A stretch of DNA of 64,000 bases from Pedobacter sp. Leaf170 (GTDB taxonomy: Bacteria; Bacteroidota; Bacteroidia; Sphingobacteriales; Sphingobacteriaceae): NCBI RefSeq assembly GCF_920984665.1, contig NZ_CAKLBP010000005.1, positions 124,001-188,000 of the forward strand, written 5' to 3'. Position 1 is the first letter of the stretch; every line of letters starts with the position of its first letter. The translations under genes and the position numbers were made by a program. Below are positions 18,666 to 27,012 of this stretch, piece by piece. The notes beneath the pieces were generated by a model. The model had not been told where the DNA came from, did not search any database, and saw only the letters and a program-made list of their open reading frames with translations.

Positions 18666-18702
18666 TTGAAAAGATCATCGAAAGATGGTCTTTTTTTTTG
18701 CT
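18666..18702 (+). terminator. Rho-independent terminator of the TPR gene
   Basis: AAGATCAT / ATGGTCTT arms (one G-U pair) around CGAA, followed by nine T residues. Confidence 0.8.
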
Positions 18703-18869
18703 TTAACATTTGGTCTATCCAATCGCATTAAAGTAAAACTTGTGCAATTATGATGGACATCACTTTGGTTATAATTAATTAGCGTTATTTTTGTTTCATC
18801 AGAATTGATGCGCTTTATATTTGGCTCGTACATTCAAACACTAATTTTTTAGTGTAATTGCAGAAAAAC

Positions 18870-20282
18870 ATGAAGATAGAACAGATTTACACAGGTTGTT
18901 TAGCAGAAGCCGCATATTATATCGAGAGTAATGGTGAGGCGGCAATAATTGATCCTTTGAGAGAAGTTTCAACATATTTAAAGAAGGCTGAAAAAGCTGG
19001 CGCAACCATCAAATATATCTTTGAAACTCATTTTCATGCAGATTTTGTTTCTGGTCACGTAGATTTAGCAGAGAAATCTGGTGCGGAGATTATTTATGGC
19101 CCTACGGCAAAAACCGAATTTAAATCACACATTGCCAAAGATGGCGAGCAGTTTAAAATTGGCAATATAACGATTACAGCCTTACACACGCCCGGGCATA
19201 CACTCGAATCTACAACTTATCTCTTAACTGATGAGAAGGGAAAAGACCATTGTATTTTTACTGGTGATACACTTTTTATAGGTGATGTTGGTCGCCCGGA
19301 TTTAGCACAAAAAGGTAATTTAACGATGGAAGATTTGGCAGGCATGCTTTACGATTCCTTAAATGATAAAATTAAGCCTTTGGCGGATGATGTAATCGTT
19401 TATCCGGCTCATGGTGCAGGTTCTGCCTGTGGTAAAAGCATGAGTAAAGAAACTTTTGATAGTTTAGGTCATCAAAAGGAAGTAAATTATGCTTTGAAGG
19501 CACAAACGAAAGATCAGTTTATACAAGAAGTTACAGATGGTATTATGCCGCCACCACAATACTTCGCTAAAAATGCTGCCATAAATAAAGGTTCTGTAGA
19601 AAGTATTGATGATGTTTTTGAGAAAGGTCTTAATCCTTTAACGCCGCAGGCTTTTGAAGATCTGGCAAATCAAACCGGCGCTTTAATTTTAGATACCCGC
19701 GACCCGCAGGTTTTTGCGAAAGGATTTATTCCGAATTCGATAAATATTGGTTTGAACGGACAGTTTGCGCCTTGGGTTGGTGCCTTAATTACCGATTTAC
19801 AACAACCAATTTTATTGGTTACCGATGAAGGAAAAGAAGAAGAAACGATTACCCGTTTAACCCGTGTAGGTTACGATAATACAATAGGTTACCTTGAAAA
19901 TGGATTCGAAAACTGGATTTCTACCGGTAAGGAAATAGATAACATTGAAACGATTTCTGCTGATGCTTTTGAGGAAGCTGTAAATCAAAAAGAAATTACA
20001 GCTTTAGATGTACGTAAGCCGGGCGAGTATGAATCAGAGCATTTGGAGTTTACATTAAGCAGGCCATTAGATTTTATTGATGATTGGATGGGCGAAATTG
20101 ATTCAAAATCTACTTATTATATCCATTGTGCTGGTGGTTACCGTTCTATAATTGCCGCGTCAATTTTAAAATCTCGTGGTGTAGAAAATGTAATTGATAT
20201 TGCCGGAGGTTATGGTGCGATTAAGAATACCGGGTTAAAAAGAACAGATTTTGCTTGCCCAAGTAAGGCAATGAAAGTTTGA
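18870..20282 (+). CDS. CstB-like persulfide dioxygenase/rhodanese fusion
   Basis: Oxidises low-molecular-weight persulfides and transfers sulfane sulfur. The N-terminal metallo-beta-lactamase domain of the ETHE1 persulfide dioxygenase type (about 1-245) shows ETHFHADFVSGH, HTPGHTLES and GDTLFIGDVGRPDLA. Two rhodanese domains follow: the first (about 265-355) lacks a catalytic Cys (LLVTDEGKEE), and the second (about 360-465) has it in YIHCAGGYRS near residue 420. This order, dioxygenase plus dead plus live rhodanese, matches Staphylococcus CstB. I chose ATG 18870 over the upstream TTG at 18858. The next gene is a YpdA-type reductase. Confidence 0.92.
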   Translation: MKIEQIYTGCLAEAAYYIESNGEAAIIDPLREVSTYLKKAEKAGATIKYIFETHFHADFVSGHVDLAEKSGAEIIYGPTAKTEFKSHIAKDGEQFKIGNITITALHTPGHTLESTTYLLTDEKGKDHCIFTGDTLFIGDVGRPDLAQKGNLTMEDLAGMLYDSLNDKIKPLADDVIVYPAHGAGSACGKSMSKETFDSLGHQKEVNYALKAQTKDQFIQEVTDGIMPPPQYFAKNAAINKGSVESIDDVFEKGLNPLTPQAFEDLANQTGALILDTRDPQVFAKGFIPNSINIGLNGQFAPWVGALITDLQQPILLVTDEGKEEETITRLTRVGYDNTIGYLENGFENWISTGKEIDNIETISADAFEEAVNQKEITALDVRKPGEYESEHLEFTLSRPLDFIDDWMGEIDSKSTYYIHCAGGYRSIIAASILKSRGVENVIDIAGGYGAIKNTGLKRTDFACPSKAMKV

Positions 20283-20379
20283 TTAATTTGAACCATCTAA
20301 GACACCTAAGAAAATCTAAGTCTAAAAGTCTTATTTGGTCAATAATATTTATTAGGGCAATGAAAGTTTAATGCTATCG

Positions 20380-20405
20380 CCATTGCGAGGCACGAAGCAA
20401 TCTCA
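20380..20405 (+). repeat. Single arm of the dispersed CATTGCGAGGCACGAAGC repeat
   Basis: CCATTGCGAGGCACGAAGCA followed by ATCTC, the same arm as in the array at 2558-3540 and the hairpins at 21404 and 43607, here without its partner arm. It sits in the leader of ypdA. Confidence 0.85.
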
Positions 20406-20423
20406 CTAGTCGATAAAACTTAA

Positions 20424-21389
20424 ATGAAGAACCAATCTCTTTACGATATCATCATCATTGGTGCCGGACCAATCGGTATGGCTTGCGCAATTGAAGCGCA
20501 AAAAGCAAATTTATCTTATCTGATTGTAGAAAAAGGTGCATTGGTGAATAGCTTGTTCAACTATCCGGTTTTTATGACATTCTTTTCCACCTCTCAAAAA
20601 CTGGAAATTGGTGGTGTTCCTTTTGTAACGATAAGCCCTAAGCCAAATAGAAATGAAGCGGTAGAGTATTACCGTCGCGTAGCCGAAAAATTCAACCTGA
20701 ACATAAATTTATTTGAAAGGGTAAATCAGGTTAAAAAAGAGGCTGATGGCATTTTTACAATCAATACTTCAAAAACAAGTTACACGGCTAAAAATGTAGT
20801 TGTTGCAACCGGGTTTTACGATGTTCCATTGCTTTTAAATGTTCCCGGCGAGGATTTACCAAAAGTTACACATTATTATAAAGACCCGCATTTGTATTCA
20901 TTTCAGAACGTAGTTGTTGTTGGAGCAAATAATTCTGGCGTTGATGCAGCACTTGAAACTTACCGAAAAGGCGCAAAAGTAACGGTTATTATTAGAGGTA
21001 ATGAACTTGGTCCGCATGTAAAATATTGGGTTCGCCCTGATATCGAGAACAGAATTAAAGAAGGGGAAATAACAGCGATTTTTAATTCAGAATTACTCGA
21101 GATTAGAGAAGGAGAAGTTGATATTAAAACTTCAGAAGGCATTAAAACCATTCCAAATGATTTTGTTATCGCCATGACGGGTTATCAGCCTGATTTTTCA
21201 ATGTTAAGAAAATTTGGAATCGATTTACCTGAAAGTTTATGCCCGGCTTACAATGAACAAACGATGGAAACCAATGTTAAAGGGCTTTATTTAGCTGGTG
21301 TAGTTTGCGGAGGTATGGATACGCACAAGCTATTTATCGAAAATTCTCGTATTCATGCGGAGATGATTGTCAAGAATATTGTAAGGTAG
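20424..21389 (+). CDS. ypdA: YpdA-family putative bacillithiol disulfide reductase
   Basis: FAD/NAD(P)H-dependent reductase; characterised YpdA (Bdr) regenerates bacillithiol from its disulfide. 321 residues against about 325 in the family. FAD-binding IIIGAGPIGMACAIEAQKA is at the N-terminus, the family-typical YPVFMTFFSTSQKLEIGG follows, the NAD(P)H motif is VVVGANNSGVDAALE, and the C-terminal FAD motif is GLYLAGVVCGGMDTHKLFIEN. The CxxC of thioredoxin reductase is absent, as expected. It follows the CstB-like gene on the same strand, 141 bases away. Confidence 0.92.
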   Translation: MKNQSLYDIIIIGAGPIGMACAIEAQKANLSYLIVEKGALVNSLFNYPVFMTFFSTSQKLEIGGVPFVTISPKPNRNEAVEYYRRVAEKFNLNINLFERVNQVKKEADGIFTINTSKTSYTAKNVVVATGFYDVPLLLNVPGEDLPKVTHYYKDPHLYSFQNVVVVGANNSGVDAALETYRKGAKVTVIIRGNELGPHVKYWVRPDIENRIKEGEITAIFNSELLEIREGEVDIKTSEGIKTIPNDFVIAMTGYQPDFSMLRKFGIDLPESLCPAYNEQTMETNVKGLYLAGVVCGGMDTHKLFIENSRIHAEMIVKNIVR

Positions 21390-21402
21390 GTTTACCTTTT
21401 TC

Positions 21403-21479
21403 ATCATTGCGAGTCACGAAGCAATCTCGTATAATGATGTTTTGTCAAAAATAGATTGCTTCATGCCTAGCAATGACGA
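21403..21479. repeat. Dispersed inverted-repeat hairpin (CATTGCGAG family)
   Basis: Arms at 21404-21427 (TCATTGCGAGTCACGAAGC...) and 21452-21478 (AGATTGCTTCATGCCTAGC...) with a 24-base loop. It lies between convergent ypdA and the interrupted hydrolase and may double as a terminator. Confidence 0.88.
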
Positions 21480-21490
21480 TTTTTTCAATG

Positions 21491-22477
21491 TCACTGCACT
21501 TTCAAAACATCCTTTGTAAAACCATCAATTGCTGCTTCTACTGCTGGTAAATCTTTTGAAGTTAAGTAACTTCCTAAGACATGATTGCCAGCGTTTGGAA
21601 TAGCTACTTTACGTTTAAGTGAAGCTGCTGTTCCAAGTTCATCAAACATTTTTAGCATTGCATCTACCCGAACGACTGGATCTTGTTCCAAATCATTTTT
21701 GTAATAATAAACCATTAAAACAGGCTGTTTTACCTTTTCGAAAACCTTTTTAAGCATGGTTGTTTCTACAAACTCTTGCAATTCTACCAAAGATTCTATT
21801 CTATAATTGGTGTACCAATATTTTTTATATTCTGCCGTTCTTCCATCAACTACACGCTCATCGCTGCCTAAAACACGCCTTGCAATTTGTAAACCCCATG
21901 GGTCGTTTAGCATCTAGGCGTTTCTGTCATTAATGGCAACATTCGGCGAAAGCAAAATCAGGCTGTTAATTTCAGGGTAGGTTGCTGCAAGTTTTAATGC
22001 TGCAGTACCGCCAGTTGAGGTGCCAATTAATATTACTTTTTTACCCAATTTATTACCAATGGCGAGTGCTTCTTTGCTGGTGTTCCATAAACCTTCTGCT
22101 GTAAAATGTTGTAATGGTGCAATGGTATCAATTCCATGGTCGGCTAACCGAGATAGATAAAGGTTTGCTTTTAATTTTTTAGCCAGGTTTAAATGCACCG
22201 GATTTCCTTCTATTTTGGATGCTGAAAAACCGTGTAAATACACAATCGCATATTCAGTTTGATTATGACTGCTATCTGCCCAGATAATTTCTGCTTGGTT
22301 ACCTGGCTTTATTTTGTGTTTGCCTTCGCCGGTAGCTACATAATTTTCAAGCTCGTTTAGTTCCGGAACTTTTATGGGGCTTGCTGAATATATAGGTTTT
22401 TTAGGCTTTGGTCCTGCGAAATATGCCACAACCAAAATTGCCGATAAGCTTAACAAAATTTTATAGCGCTTTTTCAT
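21491..22477 (-). pseudogene. Alpha/beta hydrolase interrupted by an in-frame TAG
   Basis: One reading frame of 329 codons split by a single TAG at 21914-21916 with no frameshift: residues 1-187 (N-terminal membrane anchor KILLSLSAILVVAYFAG, oxyanion region YAIVYLHGFSAS, nucleophile elbow IGTSTGG) and, from the ATG right after the stop, 140 more residues (acid region YYKNDLEQDPVVRVD, catalytic His region IPNAGNHVLGSYL). The catalytic triad is therefore divided. Context NDRNA-stop-MLNDPWGLQ suggests TGG (Trp) became TAG. Either a recent pseudogene, suppression/readthrough, or a sequencing error. Substrate unknown. Confidence 0.85.
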
Positions 22478-22495
22478 TCAGATGATATTTGCTTT

Positions 22496-23008
22496 TTAAA
22501 ATTTAGATTTAACTACAGCTGCGGTAACCATTAACTGCCCAACGTGGCGCATGGTATGTTCTGCAGCATGAAATAGCAAACCAATAACGGTTGATGGCAA
22601 ACTTGCTCTTCCAATTCCACGATAATCGCCTAAAGTTTTTTCGTCTGTATCCTTTAACTGTTTCAAAGCCAAATCAACTTGAGTATTAAATCTGGTATCC
22701 AAATCATTTACTTTATAGCCTACGGCTGAATCTTTGCCTTCTTCATACAATTGTTCAAATTGAAAATCGGTTAGCTTTTCTGCTCTTGCATAAGTAAAAA
22801 ACCTATCAAGCGCGCCACTTAAATGTTGAAGATGAAAACCTACGGAAGCCATGTTTGCTGGTCGCTGCCATAGTAATTCTACAGGAAATTGATGCATATA
22901 CTCATTAATTTCTTCTCTGGCTTGCAGCAATGCATGTGCTATTGGCTGCAATACGGTTATATATTCTGGTGATGGACCTCTTTGCCAAACTTCGAGCTGT
23001 TGCGACAT
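22496..23008 (-). CDS. DinB-family protein
   Basis: 170 residues in the four-helix DinB/YfiT fold. The putative metal-binding His residues are in VGFHLQHLSGALDRFFTYA and LLFHAAEHTMRHVGQLMV. Some relatives are thiol-S-transferases that use bacillithiol, but most are uncharacterised. Only 18 bases separate it from the start of the interrupted hydrolase, so the two formed an operon. Confidence 0.88.
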   Translation of the reverse strand: MSQQLEVWQRGPSPEYITVLQPIAHALLQAREEINEYMHQFPVELLWQRPANMASVGFHLQHLSGALDRFFTYARAEKLTDFQFEQLYEEGKDSAVGYKVNDLDTRFNTQVDLALKQLKDTDEKTLGDYRGIGRASLPSTVIGLLFHAAEHTMRHVGQLMVTAAVVKSKF

Positions 23009-23336
23009 TTTATTAAATTAGTATCTATTTAAAGGTAAAATATTTAATGAATATGTTAAGCAGCTACTTGGTTTTTATGGCATCTTTATGAGGAAACTTT
23101 GTGCCTAAACCTGACAATAGCGGCAGCCCCGAGTTTTTTTTACGAGGGCTACAGCGAATGGCAGGGCTGATGTTTACGAAGAATTACCGGAACGTTCATT
23201 TTCAATAAACCTTTTAAATTTAAGCTAATATTTAATTTTAAATCTTTAAAGATGTTCTATTTATACAATTTTGCTATTTTTGCGCTCCCGATAAGGTTTT
23301 AATACTTGTTGGAACATTTTAATAAATAAAATTGAT
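23009..23336. repeat. 328-bp intergenic region with a REP-like element
   Basis: Between divergent dinB-type and cyclophilin genes. About 23111-23203 is a GC-richer element (GCGGCAGCCCCGAG, ACGAGGGCTACAGCGAATGG, GCAGGGCT) that closely matches one at 62887-62975, including the flanking TTACNG and TTCATTTTC. The arms CGGCAGCCC and GGGCTACAG can pair. Downstream, TATTTTTG at 23275-23282 may be the -7 element of the cyclophilin gene. Confidence 0.75.
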
Positions 23337-23795
23337 ATGAGTAGAGCAATAATAAAAACCGAAAAAGGTGATATGACTGTTGAGTTCTTTGAAAAAGATG
23401 CTCCGAAAGCAGTAGAAAACTTTAAGAAATTAGCAAAAGAAGGTTTTTACGATGGAGTAACTTTTCACCGTGTAATTCCTAATTTTATGGTACAAACAGG
23501 TTGCCCAAATTCTAAAGATGGTGCAACAGGAATGCCGGGTACAGGTGGCCCGGGTTATAAAATTGACTGTGAATTAGATGGTGAAAACCAATATCACGAC
23601 CGTGGTGTATTATCTATGGCGCATGCAGGTAGAAATACAGGTGGTTCGCAATTTTTTATCTGCCATAGCAGAGCAAATACTGCACACCTAGACCGTAACC
23701 ACACGGTGTTTGGTAAAGCTGTTGAAAATGTTGATCTTGTTGATGATATCCGTCAGGGTGATAAAATTTTAACTGTAGAAATAATTGAAGATTAA
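23337..23795 (+). CDS. Cyclophilin-type peptidyl-prolyl isomerase
   Basis: 152-residue cytosolic cyclophilin. Hallmarks: FKKLAKEGFYDGVTFHRVIPNF with the catalytic Arg in FHRV, MVQTGCP, GVLSMAHAGRNTGGSQFFIC and LDRNHTVFGKAVE. No signal peptide. Catalyses proline isomerisation in protein folding. Followed by the DUF5606 gene 70 bases downstream; likely cotranscribed to the strong hairpin at 24439. Confidence 0.95.
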   Translation: MSRAIIKTEKGDMTVEFFEKDAPKAVENFKKLAKEGFYDGVTFHRVIPNFMVQTGCPNSKDGATGMPGTGGPGYKIDCELDGENQYHDRGVLSMAHAGRNTGGSQFFICHSRANTAHLDRNHTVFGKAVENVDLVDDIRQGDKILTVEIIED

Positions 23796-23865
23796 ATCGC
23801 GTTATGCGTTTGGCGATAAGCGATTACCGCAAAACCCCAACCGCTAAGCGCTAAACAAATATATT

Positions 23866-24414
23866 ATGAACTTAAGAGGAATAGTTGCCGTTTCGGGCAG
23901 ACCAGGTTTGTACAAATTAGTTGGACAAAATAAAGTTGGTTATATTTTAGAAAGCCTTGATGAACAAAAATTAAAGGTTGTTGCAAATATTACAAATACA
24001 AAACTTGCTTCGCTTGAAGATATTACCGTTTACGGTGAAGAACAAGAAATTAAGCTTGTAGATGTTTTTGCGAAAATCAGCGAAAAAGGAACAACACCTG
24101 ATACAAAATCGGATACGAAAGTGTTACGTGCGTATTTTAACGAGGTTGCGCCAGGACATGATGAAGAAAAGGTTTATGCTTCAGACATGAAGAAAATCAT
24201 CGGTTGGTATAACTTATTAAAAGATATGCCTTTATTTACTGAAGACGCTCCAGAAACGCCAGGTACGCCAGCGGAGGTAAAACTATCGGAAGAAAAGGCT
24301 GCTGCAGATAAAAAACAAAAGGCTACAGGTGCAAAAGCTTCGAATGCGAAAGCAACAACTAAAACATCTGCTCCGGCTAAAAAAGCTAACATGACAAGTA
24401 AAAAAGGAGTATAA
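23866..24414 (+). CDS. DUF5606 domain protein with Lys/Ala-rich tail
   Basis: 182 residues. The N-terminal 130 or so (MNLRGIVAVSGRPGLYKLVG ... VFAKISEKG ... VLRAYFNEVAPGHDEEKVYASDMKKIIGWYNLL) form the Bacteroidota-specific DUF5606 domain of unknown function. The last 45 residues are low-complexity Lys/Ala/Thr (AAADKKQKATGAKASNAKAT...), a basic tail that might bind nucleic acid (inference). Follows the cyclophilin gene. Confidence 0.88.
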   Translation: MNLRGIVAVSGRPGLYKLVGQNKVGYILESLDEQKLKVVANITNTKLASLEDITVYGEEQEIKLVDVFAKISEKGTTPDTKSDTKVLRAYFNEVAPGHDEEKVYASDMKKIIGWYNLLKDMPLFTEDAPETPGTPAEVKLSEEKAAADKKQKATGAKASNAKATTKTSAPAKKANMTSKKGV

Positions 24415-24438
24415 TCTGCTTTTACTTATCTTTTTTAA

Positions 24439-24487
24439 ACACAGAAGCCATTGCAATTTGCAATGGCTTCTGTGTTTAATAGATTTT
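24439..24487. terminator. Long hairpin terminator after DUF5606 gene
   Basis: A perfect 18-bp inverted repeat (ACACAGAAGCCATTGCAA and its complement, 24439-24475) with almost no loop, followed by TTAATAGATTTTT. It sits between the convergent DUF5606 gene and the small ORF at 24487-24612 and could serve both. Confidence 0.85.
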
Positions 24488-24612
24488 TAGAAAAAGTACC
24501 ATAAAATAGCAACTATCACTGCAGAGATAGCCAGACTAATCCATAAAACTTTATCGCTTCCTGATTGCCTGCTTTTAAATTTATATTGTCTTTTATATTT
24601 ATCCAGTAACAT
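24487..24612 (-). CDS. Candidate 41-residue single-helix membrane protein
   Basis: ATG at 24612 (complement), TAA at 24487-24489. A basic N-terminus (MLLDKYKRQYKFKSRQSGSDK) is followed by one hydrophobic helix (VLWISLAISAVIVAILWYFF), a classic positive-inside layout. AAAAGAG six bases before the ATG could aid initiation. The gene ends where the strong hairpin terminator begins. I do not recognise a family, and there is no proof of translation. Confidence 0.5.
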   Translation of the reverse strand: MLLDKYKRQYKFKSRQSGSDKVLWISLAISAVIVAILWYFF

Positions 24613-24680
24613 AATCTCTTTTATTTAAATGATGTGTTTATTGTTATGATTCCACAAGCTAAGGTTAAATTTTTTAATTA

Positions 24681-25154
24681 TTAAGCATGATGATAAGGCT
24701 CTCCTTTTAAAATGCTAAATCCCCTGTAAAGTTGCTCAACAAAGAATAAACGAATCATTTGATGAGAAAAAGTCATATCGGATAAGGAGATTAATCCATT
24801 TGCTCTTTTGTAAATACTATCATCAAAACCATAAGGTCCGCCGATTATAAATATTAAATGCTGAACGCTTCCAACCATCTGTTTATTTAAATATGCAGAA
24901 AACTGTACAGAAGAATACTTTTTACCAGTTTCATCCAACAAAATAACAACATCGCCATTGCTAATTTGTTTGTGTAGCAGTTCTGCCTCCTTTGTTTTTT
25001 GTTGTGCTTCTGAAAGGTTTTTTACATTCTTAACATCGGGTATGGCAACAAAATTAAAATTAATGTAGTGCTTTAAACGATTGATGTATTTATCAATGCC
25101 TTCGATTAAATATTTATCTTCAGTTTTGCCAATTGCTAAAAGCGTAATCTTCAT
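24681..25154 (-). CDS. rlmH: 23S rRNA (pseudouridine1915-N3)-methyltransferase RlmH
   Basis: SPOUT methyltransferase that modifies helix 69 of 23S rRNA. 157 residues, full length. MKITLLAIGKTEDKYL opens the protein; the AdoMet-binding knot region is LIFIIGGPYGFDDSIYKRA, followed by ISLSDMTFSHQMIRLFFVEQ and the terminal YRGFSILKGEPYHHA, all strongly conserved. Divergent from the MutS-like gene 43 bases away. Confidence 0.97.
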   Translation of the reverse strand: MKITLLAIGKTEDKYLIEGIDKYINRLKHYINFNFVAIPDVKNVKNLSEAQQKTKEAELLHKQISNGDVVILLDETGKKYSSVQFSAYLNKQMVGSVQHLIFIIGGPYGFDDSIYKRANGLISLSDMTFSHQMIRLFFVEQLYRGFSILKGEPYHHA

Positions 25155-25197
25155 TTAATAATTTTCTATCTTTAGAATTTTTGGAGATTCAAATATA

Positions 25198-27012
25198 ATG
25201 TTAAAAACGCAAGCACAGATAATTTTTGGTTACAGCCAGCATATAGAACTGGTTACCGCTACGATAGAAAACACAAAAAAGCGGATAGAAAACTTTTCGT
25301 ATTTAAGAATTGCTTTATTTTTTATTGAGGTTGCACTATTCGTTTTGCTGTTAAATTCTGCTGATGATATTGGGCGAACAATAATTCAAATTGGATTGGT
25401 AATACCGATTGCGGTTTTTGCTTTTGTTGTAAAAAAACAAAGCAAGCTGGATAATGAAATTTCTTATCAGAAACAACTGCTATGGGTGTATCAGAATGAG
25501 TGGAATCTGTTAAACGGTATAAAAAATGGTTATGATGACGGCGCCGAATACGAATCAGAAATTCATCCTTACACCTCTGATTTAGATATTTTTGGAAAAG
25601 CATCTTTATACGCATTAATCAACAGGTGTTATACCAAAAAGGGGAAGGCGCTGCTGGCGAAAAATCTTAAAGAAAGTGTACAAGCATCTTTTATTATATC
25701 CAGACAAGAAGCTGTAAAAGAGGTTTTAACTTGTATTGATGATACCTTTGATTTTAGGGCAAATCTGCATGGTTTCGATGCCGAAAAAATTGAGCGTATA
25801 AAAGCACAACTCGATAAGGAACTGGCAGCGCAACTCGAATTTATCAGAAATGGAGCATTAAAGATCTACGTAAAAATAGCTCCTTTTATATCCTTCGGGA
25901 TACTTGCTGTTGCAATATTTTTTGGTGGAATTTTTTGGAATTTGTTAACGGTTTATTTATTGGCGAACATTGCTTTTGTCGTTTCAAAAGGCTCGAAAAT
26001 AAACAAGGTGTATTATAGTTTTAGCGGTGGTTCAAATCTTTTAAATGGTTATGCAAAAGCCATAAGCTGGACAGAAAAACATAGTTGGAACACTATTTAC
26101 ATTCAATCTTTATTTGCTATTGATAAACCAGTAAGCGAAGAAATTAAGAAGCTTTCGAAAATTATTCAGGAATTTGATGCAAGGCTGAATATTGTAGTGA
26201 GCACAGCGCTTAATGCTTTTTTGCTGTGGGATTTAAAATGTTGTATTAAACTTAATGAGTGGCATCAAAATTCATCAAAAGATGTTGTGGCTGCATTAAA
26301 CCAATTAGGTGATTTTGAAGAGCTGATAGCTCTGGCAACCCTTGCATACAATCAACCTGAATGGGTTTTCCCTAAAATAAAAAATGATTTTACTTTACAA
26401 GCTGAAGAAATCGGACATCCGCTGATTCCTGAAAACATCAGGGTACGTAATAATTATAATATAGAAAGCACTCCCACGGTTGATGTTGTAACTGGCTCGA
26501 ACATGGCTGGAAAAAGTACATTTTTAAGAACAGTAGGTATTAATGCAGTATTGGCTTATACGGGTGCGCCAGTGTGTGCCAAAGAAATGAACCTTTCGGT
26601 TTTTAAGTTGAATACTTTTATGCGAATTAAAGATTCGTTAAATGAAAGTACATCAACTTTTAAGGCCGAGTTAAATCGTTTGAAAATGATTTTGGATAAT
26701 GTATCAAAATCAAGAGATACTTTTGTTTTAATTGATGAGATGTTGCGTGGAACCAATAGTCGCGATAAATATTTAGGCTCAAAGGTTTTTATTGAAAAGT
26801 TGATTGCCGAACAAACACCGGCATTATTTGCCACTCATGATTTGCAACTGGCTGATATGATAAACGAACATCCAGAAACATTAAGAAATTTCCACTTCGA
26901 CATTCAAATACAAGATGGCGAGATGAAATTTGATTATAAATTAAAGCAAGGGCCATGCTCTACTTTTAATGCAGCAATTTTACTAAAAGAAATAGGCTTG
27001 AGTTTGGAATAA
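25198..27012 (+). CDS. Membrane-anchored MutS-like ATPase (domain V protein)
   Basis: 604 residues. The C-terminal ~200 are a MutS ATPase domain: Walker A VVTGSNMAGKSTFLRTVG (near residue 432), Walker B TFVLIDEMLRGTNSRD and the ALFATHDLQLADM switch. The N-terminal half has no mismatch-binding domain; instead there are two hydrophobic hairpins (about 38-82 and 224-262) that imply membrane insertion, with a domain III-like helical lever between them and the ATPase. Such proteins are common in Bacteroidota and have no established role; mismatch repair itself is unlikely. It abuts the convergent gene with no spacer. Confidence 0.88.
   Translation: MLKTQAQIIFGYSQHIELVTATIENTKKRIENFSYLRIALFFIEVALFVLLLNSADDIGRTIIQIGLVIPIAVFAFVVKKQSKLDNEISYQKQLLWVYQNEWNLLNGIKNGYDDGAEYESEIHPYTSDLDIFGKASLYALINRCYTKKGKALLAKNLKESVQASFIISRQEAVKEVLTCIDDTFDFRANLHGFDAEKIERIKAQLDKELAAQLEFIRNGALKIYVKIAPFISFGILAVAIFFGGIFWNLLTVYLLANIAFVVSKGSKINKVYYSFSGGSNLLNGYAKAISWTEKHSWNTIYIQSLFAIDKPVSEEIKKLSKIIQEFDARLNIVVSTALNAFLLWDLKCCIKLNEWHQNSSKDVVAALNQLGDFEELIALATLAYNQPEWVFPKIKNDFTLQAEEIGHPLIPENIRVRNNYNIESTPTVDVVTGSNMAGKSTFLRTVGINAVLAYTGAPVCAKEMNLSVFKLNTFMRIKDSLNESTSTFKAELNRLKMILDNVSKSRDTFVLIDEMLRGTNSRDKYLGSKVFIEKLIAEQTPALFATHDLQLADMINEHPETLRNFHFDIQIQDGEMKFDYKLKQGPCSTFNAAILLKEIGLSLE

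Noticed and set aside
18858..18869. TTG start for the CstB-like gene
   Set aside because: The ATG four codons later begins the typical MKIEQIYTGC; the extra residues add nothing.
18870..20282. Glyoxalase II annotation
   Set aside because: THFHADFVSGH, GDTLFIGDVGRPDL and the two rhodanese domains fit persulfide dioxygenase, not hydroxyacylglutathione hydrolase.
25198..27012. Mismatch repair MutS
   Set aside because: The mismatch-recognition and connector domains are missing and replaced by membrane segments.
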